Source: Sphingomonadales bacterium UBA6171
GTDB taxonomy: Bacteria > Pseudomonadota > Alphaproteobacteria > Sphingomonadales > Sphingomonadaceae
Direction: 5' to 3'
DNA: 12,972 nt
Assembly (NCBI GenBank): GCA_002422985.1
Contig: DITZ01000073.1
Span: 1 to 12,972 of the forward strand
This document shows positions 7,453 to 12,972 of this stretch, one piece after another (positions within the stretch are counted from its first letter, which is position 1; each line of letters starts with the position of its first letter). A model generated the notes under the pieces. It did not search any database, was not told the origin of the DNA, and saw only the letters and a list, made by a program, of their open reading frames with translations. Both the position numbers and the translations under genes were made by a program.

Positions 7453-7575
7453 AGGGAGCGGGAAGCAATTTGAGAGGTGGGCGGGAAGGCAGGGGAGGGC
7501 ATGCCGGCCTTGCCGTCCAGTGCACCATTTCCCCGCACAATATCCTTCCCCGCGCAATATAAGGGCCGGCCTTGC
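7453..7575. repeat. Gene-free stretch with two pairs of short direct repeats
   Basis: This is the rest of the 394-bp gap between the PEP-CTERM and GGT-family genes. It holds ttccccgcacaatat (7529-7543) and ttccccgcgcaatat (7546-7560), which differ at one base with a 17-bp period, and an exact 11-bp repeat gccggccttgc at 7503-7513 and 7565-7575. No credible gene and no clear terminator for the leftward GGT-family gene is visible. Confidence 0.5.
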
Positions 7576-9318
7576 TTAATAGCCCAGCGCCATCCCGTCC
7601 TTTCGCATTTCCGAGGCACCCCACCACATCCGGTGCTTTGCGTCCCACATGATGGCCTGATAGCCGCCGACATCTTCGGGCGTTGCGATCAGCCGGTGGC
7701 CGCGCGCCGCCAGGCTGGCGCGCGTGGCGTCGCTGAACCTGGTTTCCAGCCGCACGCCGTCCTGCGTCACGCCGTCGCCGATGCCGCCGTCCGGATCGGG
7801 GCTGCCCAGATGGCGGATGCGCGGCGCATCGCCGGCGGCTTGCAGGTTCATGCCCAGATCGATGAGGTTGATGAGGATTTGTGCATGGCCCTGCGGCTGC
7901 ATCGTGCCCCCCATCACGCCAAAGGCCAGCCATGGTGCGTCGCCGCGCGTCGCCATGCCGGGGATGATGGTGTGAAACGGCCGTTTGCCGGGCGCTATGC
8001 TGTTGGCGGCAGCGGGCGCCAGCGAGAATTGCGCGCCGCGATTTTGCAGCATGAAGCCCCAGGTGCCGCGTGCCGCTCCCGCGCGCGGCACCACGATGCC
8101 GCTGCCCATGCCGGCATAGTTGGACTGGATCAGCGACACCATCATGCCGCCGCTGTCCGCCGTGGTCAGATAGGTGGTGTCGCTATGTTCGGCCCGCTCC
8201 GGATCGCCGGCGGGCACGGTGGCGGGCATCGCCCTGTCCATGCGGATCAGCGCCGCGCGCGATGCGATATAGCCATCCGCCAGCAACGCCGCCACCGGCA
8301 CCTTCACCTTCTGCGGATCGGCGATGAAACGGGCGCGGTCGGCAAAGGCGAGCTTCTTGGCCTCGATCAGCAGATGCGCCCGGTCCGGCTCGCTCATGGA
8401 TTTCAGATCATAGCGATCGAGGATGCGCAGCATCTGCAAGGTCGCCAGCCCCTGTGTAGCGGGCGGAATCTGCCACACCGTCACATCGCGATAGGGGGCG
8501 GAGATGGGTGTCACCCAGCGCGCCTCCATCCGCGCCAGATCTGACGCCGCCATGGCGCGGCCATGGCGGGCGAAATGCGCGCCCATATCGGTGGCAAAAG
8601 CGCCCTTGTAGAAGGCCGCGGCACCATCCCGGCCAATCATCTCCAGCGTGGCGGCGAGATCGGGGTTGGTGAAACGCTCCCCGGCCTCCGGCGCAGCGCC
8701 ACCCGGCGCATATAGCTGCCAGGCGAGATCGGCATCCTCGATGCGCGCCTTTTCGCGGGTGAAGCGGCGGAAGTTCATCGCCCAGCCGCGCGCAATCACC
8801 GGCGACACCGGAAAGCCGCTGCGGGCCAGCGCCACGGCGGGCGCCAGCACCGTGGATAGCGGCAGCCTGCCATAGCGCTGGTGCAGCGCCGCCCATCCCG
8901 CCACCGCGCCGGGAACGGTAACGCTGTCCATCCCCCAGTTATACAGCTGGCCATCGGGATGGCGCGCTTGCAGCGCCGCCACATCCAGCGCCATCGGCGC
9001 AAAGCCGGAGGCGTCGAGCGCCACGACCTTGCGGGTCGCCGGGTCCCAGATCAGCGCAAACAGATCGCCGCCGATGCCATTGCCGGTAGGTTCCACCAGC
9101 CCCAGCACCGCATTGGCCGCGATGGCGGCATCCACGGCGGAGCCGCCGGCGCGCAGAATGTCCACGGCCGCCTGGCTGGCGAGCGGATGGGCGGTTGCCG
9201 CCATGCCATTGGCGGCAACCACGGGCGAGCGGCCTTGAAAGACCGGGTCGCCGGGCCGGTCTGTGGAAAAGGCGGGCGCGGCGAGCAGGAAAGCGAGGGC
9301 GAGGGCGGCGATGCGCAT
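7576..9318 (-). CDS. Gamma-glutamyltransferase-family protein (YwrD/acylase-like), exported
   Basis: A 580-residue Ntn-hydrolase precursor expected to self-cleave into two subunits and act on gamma-glutamyl or related amide substrates in the periplasm. Residues 1-18 look like a signal peptide. The large-subunit signature TGNGIGGDLFALIWD covers 78-92. The processing site is HSD-TTYLTTAD: Thr381 corresponds to the catalytic threonine that becomes the new N-terminus. Other family motifs are SNYAGMGSGIVVP (399-411), MLQNRGAQFS (423-432) and VMGGTMQPQGH (468-478). Classic glutathione-type GGTs have an NNQMDDF-like substrate segment where this protein has LQNRGAQF, which is typical of the YwrD branch, so glutathione should not be assumed as its substrate. 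AAGGAG 8 nt before the ATG at 9318 sets the start; an upstream in-frame ATG at 9411 would add 31 residues before the signal peptide. It is divergent from cfa across 73 bp. Confidence 0.88.
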   Translation of the reverse strand: MRIAALALAFLLAAPAFSTDRPGDPVFQGRSPVVAANGMAATAHPLASQAAVDILRAGGSAVDAAIAANAVLGLVEPTGNGIGGDLFALIWDPATRKVVALDASGFAPMALDVAALQARHPDGQLYNWGMDSVTVPGAVAGWAALHQRYGRLPLSTVLAPAVALARSGFPVSPVIARGWAMNFRRFTREKARIEDADLAWQLYAPGGAAPEAGERFTNPDLAATLEMIGRDGAAAFYKGAFATDMGAHFARHGRAMAASDLARMEARWVTPISAPYRDVTVWQIPPATQGLATLQMLRILDRYDLKSMSEPDRAHLLIEAKKLAFADRARFIADPQKVKVPVAALLADGYIASRAALIRMDRAMPATVPAGDPERAEHSDTTYLTTADSGGMMVSLIQSNYAGMGSGIVVPRAGAARGTWGFMLQNRGAQFSLAPAAANSIAPGKRPFHTIIPGMATRGDAPWLAFGVMGGTMQPQGHAQILINLIDLGMNLQAAGDAPRIRHLGSPDPDGGIGDGVTQDGVRLETRFSDATRASLAARGHRLIATPEDVGGYQAIMWDAKHRMWWGASEMRKDGMALGY

Positions 9319-9391
9319 GGCGAAAACTCCTTGGCGCGTAGTGATGGCCCATGGCCCATGGCGGTGCAATGCCTTGCATGCAGGCGGGAAT
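9319..9391. promoter_or_regulatory. Divergent control region between the GGT-family gene and cfa
   Basis: These 73 bp must carry signals for both genes. AAGGAG for the GGT-family gene reads on the minus strand at 9327-9332. A 7-bp tandem repeat atggccc runs at 9344-9361 (2.6 copies, creating two overlapping CCATGG palindromes), and the palindrome tgcatgca lies at 9375-9382, just before the cfa start. I see no confident -35/-10 pair. Confidence 0.4.
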
Positions 9392-10612
9392 ATGGGCCAG
9401 ATAACACCCATGTGGCTGCTTGATCGACTGCTTCGCCGCGCGATTCGGGAAGGCGCGCTGGAAATCCGCGTCCAGGGGGCGGCGCCCCGCCGCTATGGCG
9501 CGGCCGACGCGGCGCCATTGAAGCTGCTGCTGGCGAACAGGCGCACGGCGGCGCGCATCGGCCGCAACCCGGCGCTCGGCGCGGGCGAGGCGTATATGGA
9601 TGGCGCGCTCACCATCGAAAATGGCGGCATCCTCGATCTCCTCGACCTTGTTGGCCGCAACCTGCGTTTTTCGCGCGACAATGCGCTGCGCGCCAGCCTG
9701 TGGGGCCAGCAGCGGCTGGCCGCGCGCTGGAGCGAGCTGAACGACCGGGTGCGCTCCAAACAGAATGTGGCGCATCATTATGACCTGTCCGATGCGCTCT
9801 ATGACCTGTTTCTGGATGCGGAGCGGCAATATAGCTGCGGCTATTTCGTGCCCGGCAATGATGGCCCGGATTCGGATCTTGATCGGGCGCAGCGCGACAA
9901 GCTGGACCATATCGTCCGCAAGCTGTGCCTGAAGCCGGGTATGCGGGTGCTGGACATCGGCTGCGGCTGGGGCGGCATGGCGCGGCATGTGCACCGGGTG
10001 TCGGGGGCCGAGGTGCTGGGCGTTACCTTGTCGGAAGAACAGTTGAAATATGCCCGTGCGAAGGCCGATGCGCTGGGGATGGCCGGCAAGGTTCGCTATG
10101 AACTGATGGACTATCGCGATGTTGCGGGGTCGTTCGATCGCATCGTTTCGGTGGGCATGTTCGAGCATGTCGGGCGGCCGAATTATCGCGCCTTTTTCGA
10201 GAAGGTGGGCGAATTGCTGGTGCCCGATGGCGTGGCACTGATCCATACGATCGGCCGCATGTCGGGGCCGGGGTCCACTGATCCCTTCACCGCGAAATAT
10301 ATTTTCCCCGGCGGCTATACCCCGGCCCTTTCGGAAATCGCGCCCCATCTGGAGCGGGCCATGCTGTGGCAGGCCGATATCGAGATGTGGCGGCTGCATT
10401 ATGCGAAAACGCTGGAACATTGGCTGCAACGCTGCGCGGCAAAACGCGCCGAGATTGTCGCGCTGTATGACGAGCGCTTTTATCGCATGTGGGAATTCTA
10501 TCTGGCCGGCGCGATTATCGCCTTCCGCCACGACGACCATGCCGTGTTCCAGCTGCAACTGTCCCGCGAGCGGGACGCTGTGCCCATCACGCGGGACTAT
10601 TTATACCGTTAG
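9392..10612 (+). CDS. cfa: Cyclopropane-fatty-acyl-phospholipid synthase
   Basis: Transfers a methylene from S-adenosylmethionine to cis double bonds of membrane phospholipid acyl chains, making the membrane more stress-resistant; it acts at the inner face of the inner membrane. The 406 residues match the usual family length of about 380-420. The N-terminal lipid-binding part covers about 1-120. The substrate/catalytic region VAHHYDLSDALYDLFLD (126-142) and QYSCGYF (146-152) follows, with Cys149 at the position of E. coli Cys139. The SAM site is VLDIGCGWGG (186-195), then FDRIVSVGMFEHVG (248-261), HTIG (285-288) and KYIFPGG (302-308). The start is uncertain: ATG 9392 has a nearby gggaa, while ATG 9410 (six codons later) also suits the family N-terminus. 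It is convergent with bdhA, 8 bp away. Confidence 0.93.
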   Translation: MGQITPMWLLDRLLRRAIREGALEIRVQGAAPRRYGAADAAPLKLLLANRRTAARIGRNPALGAGEAYMDGALTIENGGILDLLDLVGRNLRFSRDNALRASLWGQQRLAARWSELNDRVRSKQNVAHHYDLSDALYDLFLDAERQYSCGYFVPGNDGPDSDLDRAQRDKLDHIVRKLCLKPGMRVLDIGCGWGGMARHVHRVSGAEVLGVTLSEEQLKYARAKADALGMAGKVRYELMDYRDVAGSFDRIVSVGMFEHVGRPNYRAFFEKVGELLVPDGVALIHTIGRMSGPGSTDPFTAKYIFPGGYTPALSEIAPHLERAMLWQADIEMWRLHYAKTLEHWLQRCAAKRAEIVALYDERFYRMWEFYLAGAIIAFRHDDHAVFQLQLSRERDAVPITRDYLYR

Positions 10613-10637
10613 CTGGACCGCTAGCGCGCGGTCCAGC
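10612..10637. terminator. Shared hairpin at the convergent cfa/bdhA ends
   Basis: A perfect 10-bp stem, gctggaccgc (10612-10621) with gcggtccagc (10628-10637), encloses a 6-nt loop. The left arm begins at the last base of the cfa stop codon, and the loop and right arm contain the bdhA stop and last codons. Neither side has a T tract, so it is either a weak bidirectional terminator or an mRNA 3'-end stabiliser for both transcripts. Confidence 0.55.
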
Positions 10638-11403
10638 CGCCATCCATCGAATAGGCCGAGCCGGTCATGCCGGAGGCCGCTTCGGTGCACAGAAACACTG
10701 TCATCGCGGCCACATGCTCGGGCTGGATGAAGCGGCGGGTCGGCTGGCTGGCGAGGATGATTTCCTTCACCACCCGCTCCTCGCTCATGGCATTGGCTTT
10801 GGCCTGATCGGCGATCTGGCCGGCCACCAGCGGCGTGTTCACAAAGCCGGGGCAGATGGCATTCACCGTAATCGCCGTCTCCGCCAGTTCGAGCGCCGCG
10901 GATTTGGTGAGGCCCAGCACGCCATGTTTTGCCGCCACATAGGCCGATTTGAACGGCGAAGCGACCAGCCCATGCGCGGATGCGATATTGATGATTCGGC
11001 CCCAGCCGGCCTGCTTCATCATGGGAATCACGGCCTTCATCGTGTGGAAATTGCTGGATAGATTGATGGCGATAATCGCATCCCATTTGGCGTCCGGGAA
11101 TTGATCCACCGGTGCCACATGCTGGATTCCGGCATTGTTCACCAAAATGTCCAGCCCGCCGAGCGCCGCCTGGGCATCGATCACGAACTGCTGTGCCGCC
11201 GCGCCATCCGACAGGTCTGCGCCGACGAAATGCACCGCCGTGCCATGGGCCGAAACCGCGCTGATGGCCGGCGCAGCGTCTCCAAAGCCGTTCAGCACCA
11301 CATCCGCGCCGGCTTGCGCGAGCGCGTGCGCGATGGCCAGCCCGATGCCGCTGGTGGAACCGGTGACAGCGGCCTTGCGGCCTGCAAGTGAAGCTTCGGT
11401 CAT
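10621..11403 (-). CDS. bdhA: D-3-hydroxybutyrate dehydrogenase
   Basis: Oxidises D-3-hydroxybutyrate to acetoacetate with NAD+, the step after depolymerisation of poly-3-hydroxybutyrate, in the cytoplasm. It is a 260-residue classical short-chain dehydrogenase. The Rossmann glycine motif TGSTSGIG is at 14-21, NNAG at 89-92, and the active site is Ser142-Tyr155-Lys159 (YVAAK). The residues known to bind the substrate carboxylate in Pseudomonas HBDH, Gln94, His144, Lys152 and Gln196, occur here at the same numbers, which separates it from generic SDRs. The C-terminus SMDGGWTAR is typical. AGGAGGA (11414-11420, minus strand) lies 10 nt before the ATG. The gene is divergent from phaZ, whose product supplies its substrate pathway, and has its own likely promoter at 11437-11465. 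Confidence 0.95.
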   Translation of the reverse strand: MTEASLAGRKAAVTGSTSGIGLAIAHALAQAGADVVLNGFGDAAPAISAVSAHGTAVHFVGADLSDGAAAQQFVIDAQAALGGLDILVNNAGIQHVAPVDQFPDAKWDAIIAINLSSNFHTMKAVIPMMKQAGWGRIINIASAHGLVASPFKSAYVAAKHGVLGLTKSAALELAETAITVNAICPGFVNTPLVAGQIADQAKANAMSEERVVKEIILASQPTRRFIQPEHVAAMTVFLCTEAASGMTGSAYSMDGGWTAR

Positions 11404-11436
11404 GATGCGTCTTTCCTCCTCGGCAGATGTGCATCG

Positions 11437-11465
11437 CTTCTAGCGCGGCATGCCGCACTGCACAA
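11437..11465 (-). promoter_or_regulatory. Likely bdhA promoter with a palindromic operator in its spacer
   Basis: On the minus strand, -35 TTGTGC (11465-11460), a 17-nt spacer and -10 TAGAAG (11442-11437) form a plausible sigma-70-type promoter, about 34 nt from the -10 to the ATG. The spacer contains the perfect 12-bp palindrome GCGGCATGCCGC (11445-11456), a position where a dimeric repressor could block polymerase. Both hexamers are imperfect (3/6 and 4/6). Confidence 0.45.
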
Positions 11466-11562
11466 TTCTATGGACACGGCCCCTCAATGGGGTAGCGTAG
11501 GGCAGAAGCTGATGGCGGGCGACGGCAATATCCGCTCAGCCGGCCGTTAGCGTAAGACCATT

Positions 11563-11595
11563 TATAATTTTGAGCCTATATGATGATTTTGAGCC
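11563..11595 (+). promoter_or_regulatory. phaZ -10 box and leader direct repeat
   Basis: A perfect TATAAT lies at 11563-11568, 42 nt before the phaZ ATG, without a good -35 box at normal spacing, which would suit an activator-dependent promoter. Overlapping its end, attttgagcc occurs at 11567-11576 and exactly again at 11586-11595. The 19-bp period places both copies on nearly the same DNA face, an operator-like arrangement. The stretch is AT-rich against a GC-rich background. Confidence 0.5.
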
Positions 11596-11598
11596 AAT

Positions 11599-11605
11599 GA
11601 GGTGA
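11599..11605 (+). promoter_or_regulatory. Ribosome binding site for the phaZ ATG
   Basis: The sequence gaggtga lies 5 nt before ATG 11611. An in-frame GTG at 11602 lies inside this site, so initiation at 11611 (MLYSAYEMQR) is favoured, and that N-terminus matches PHB depolymerases. Confidence 0.75.
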
Positions 11606-11610
11606 CCTAT

Positions 11611-12921
11611 ATGCTGTATAGCGCTTATGAAATGCAGCGAGGCTGGCTGGCCGGCGCCAGCGCCGCTGCCCGACTCGGTTCGGACTGGTGGGCGAATCCG
11701 GCCAACCCCTTTGCCTACACCAGCATCGGTGAGGTGGCGTCCGCCGCGCTCGATGTGTTCTCCCATGCCTCCGCCCCGCGCGGCAAGCCGGGCTTTGGCC
11801 TGCACTCGACCATCATTGACGGCAAGCAGACGCCGGTGCGCGAAGTGGTGGTGGACCGGAAGCCTTTTGGCCAGCTGAAGCGGTTCGAGCGCATCGGCGC
11901 CGGGGAGGATGACCCCAAGCTGCTGATCGTCGCGCCGATGTCGGGCCATTATGCCACGCTGCTGCGCGGCACGGTGGAGCGGATGCTGCCCAACCATGAC
12001 GTGTATATCACCGACTGGCGCGACGCGAAGCTGGTGCCGCTGGCCGAGGGCCAGTTCGATTTCCACGATTATGTGGATTATGTGATCAACTGGCTGGAAG
12101 TGCTGACGCCCGAAGGCAGCCCGCGCGTGAACATGCTGGCGGTGTGCCAGCCCTCCGTTCCCGTCTATGCCGCCATCTGCCTGATGAGCGCGACGAAAAA
12201 TCCGGCCCGCCCGACAACCGTCACGCTGATGGGCGGCCCGGTGGACACGCGCGAAGCCCCCACCGCTGTCAATTCGCTGGCGATGGAGCGGCCATATGCC
12301 TGGTTTGAGCATAATGTGATTGCGACCGTGCCGCTGCAATATCCCGGCGTAGGGCGGAAGGTCTATCCCGGTTTCCTTCAACTGGCCGGCTTCATGTCCA
12401 TGAACCTTGGCAATCACATGATGTCACATTGGGACATGTTCAAGCATCTGATCGATGGTGACGGCTCATCTGCTGAAGCGACCAAGAGTTTTTACGAGGA
12501 ATACCGCTCCATCTGCGACATGACGGCGGAGTTTTACCTGCAAACCATTGATATTGTTTTTCAGCGCCATCTGGTGCCAAAGGGCGAACTGGTGCATCGC
12601 GGCGTGCTGGTCGATCCCGGCGCCATCACCGACATCGCGCTTTATGCCATCGAGGGTGAGCGGGACGATATTTCCGGGCTGGGCCAGACCAGATCTGCGC
12701 TCAAACTGGCGGTGAACCTGCCGGACGACATGAAGCATTATTTCATGGTGCCCAGCGTTGGCCATTACGGCATTTTCAACGGCAGCAAATGGCGCAATAT
12801 CATCGCGCCAACGGTGGAGCGCTTCACCCACGCCATGACGCCCGACGCGCCGCTGCACGGCGAAGGTCTGCATGATCCGCTGGTGGACATGGAGCCATGC
12901 GAAGGGCTGGAATTCGCCTGA
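11611..12921 (+). CDS. phaZ: Intracellular poly(3-hydroxybutyrate) depolymerase
   Basis: Hydrolyses or thiolyses stored PHB granules in the cytoplasm, releasing 3-hydroxybutyrate units that bdhA next door can use. The 436 residues are close to the roughly 420 of Cupriavidus necator PhaZ1. The N-terminus MLYSAYEMQR is diagnostic. The alpha/beta-hydrolase fold shows LLIVAPMSGHYATLLRGTVE (104-123), VYITDWRDAK (131-140), then the nucleophile Cys179 in AVCQPSVPVY, corresponding to Cys183 of C. necator, where a serine would be expected in most hydrolases. Asp352 (GERDDIS) and His385 (SVGHYGIF) complete the Cys-Asp-His triad. It lacks a signal peptide, as expected for the intracellular enzyme. It is divergent from bdhA with 207 bp between the start codons. 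No phaC, phasin or PhaR gene is in the window. Confidence 0.94.
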   Translation: MLYSAYEMQRGWLAGASAAARLGSDWWANPANPFAYTSIGEVASAALDVFSHASAPRGKPGFGLHSTIIDGKQTPVREVVVDRKPFGQLKRFERIGAGEDDPKLLIVAPMSGHYATLLRGTVERMLPNHDVYITDWRDAKLVPLAEGQFDFHDYVDYVINWLEVLTPEGSPRVNMLAVCQPSVPVYAAICLMSATKNPARPTTVTLMGGPVDTREAPTAVNSLAMERPYAWFEHNVIATVPLQYPGVGRKVYPGFLQLAGFMSMNLGNHMMSHWDMFKHLIDGDGSSAEATKSFYEEYRSICDMTAEFYLQTIDIVFQRHLVPKGELVHRGVLVDPGAITDIALYAIEGERDDISGLGQTRSALKLAVNLPDDMKHYFMVPSVGHYGIFNGSKWRNIIAPTVERFTHAMTPDAPLHGEGLHDPLVDMEPCEGLEFA

Positions 12922-12928
12922 GGTAAGT

Positions 12929-12968
12929 GGTGGGGTTGCTGATTTGACGCAGCGTTGCTGACCCCACC
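12929..12968 (+). terminator. Inverted repeat downstream of phaZ
   Basis: Arms ggtggggt (12929-12936) and accccacc (12961-12968) pair perfectly over 8 bp around a 24-nt loop that itself contains a small cagc-gtt-gctg hairpin. It begins 7 nt after the phaZ stop. The following bases to the window end are cccg, so no T tract can be seen. It is a possible phaZ terminator or processing signal. Confidence 0.4.
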
Positions 12969-12972
12969 CCCG

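Noticed and set aside
7072..7673. Short minus-strand frames with VIPAKAG and SPRKRGP strings
   Set aside because: These strings are the translation of REP-like palindromes, not a protein; the frames also overlap the PEP-CTERM gene end and terminator.
8939..10558. A 539-codon open frame on the minus strand over cfa and the start of the GGT-family gene
   Set aside because: It crosses two well-supported genes in the wrong frame and has no family motif; cfa is certain on the plus strand.
10601..11458. A longer minus-strand frame overlapping bdhA with a different reading
   Set aside because: Wrong frame; the bdhA frame has all SDR and substrate-binding residues.

Overview
The window is GC-rich and reads as a chromosomal segment of an alphaproteobacterium, most likely a sphingomonad. 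The main indications are a large TonB-dependent receptor of the type abundant in Sphingomonadales, a protein ending in a PEPxxWA-CTERM sorting tail, an intracellular PHB depolymerase next to a 3-hydroxybutyrate dehydrogenase, and a cluster of palindromes with core ccccgc-tttc-gcgggg. The taxonomic call is an inference from gene content. No tRNA, rRNA, CRISPR array, transposase or phage gene was found.

Layout from left to right: (1) the N-terminal 270 codons of a FadH-type 2,4-dienoyl-CoA reductase on the minus strand, cut by the window edge. (2) A 965-residue TonB-dependent receptor on the minus strand, just upstream of fadH, with an inverted repeat between them. (3) A 247-bp divergent intergenic region. 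(4) A plus-strand membrane protein with a TIR domain, one transmembrane helix and TPR repeats, starting at TTG. (5) A plus-strand secreted PEP-CTERM protein with a near-consensus sigma-54 (-24/-12) promoter in front of it and a strong intrinsic terminator behind it. (6) A 394-bp gene-free stretch between convergent genes holding that terminator, a REP-like cluster and small direct repeats. (7) A gamma-glutamyltransferase-family protein on the minus strand, divergent from (8) a cyclopropane-fatty-acyl-phospholipid synthase on the plus strand. (9) 3-hydroxybutyrate dehydrogenase bdhA on the minus strand, convergent with cfa across an 8-bp gap that forms a 10-bp hairpin. (10) PHB depolymerase phaZ on the plus strand, divergent from bdhA.

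The clearest functional unit is the bdhA/phaZ divergon. PhaZ mobilises intracellular poly-3-hydroxybutyrate and BdhA oxidises the released 3-hydroxybutyrate to acetoacetate. The 207-bp region between them holds a palindrome inside the predicted bdhA promoter spacer and a direct repeat in the phaZ leader, both plausible operators. FadH (unsaturated fatty-acid oxidation) and Cfa (membrane lipid modification) add a lipid theme to the neighbourhood. The envelope genes (TonB-dependent receptor, PEP-CTERM protein, exported GGT-family enzyme) have no obvious pathway link.

Nothing here is a clear new multi-gene system. The most promising items are the sigma-54-type promoter on the PEP-CTERM gene, the uncharacterised TIR-TM-TPR protein, and the operator-like sequences between bdhA and phaZ.
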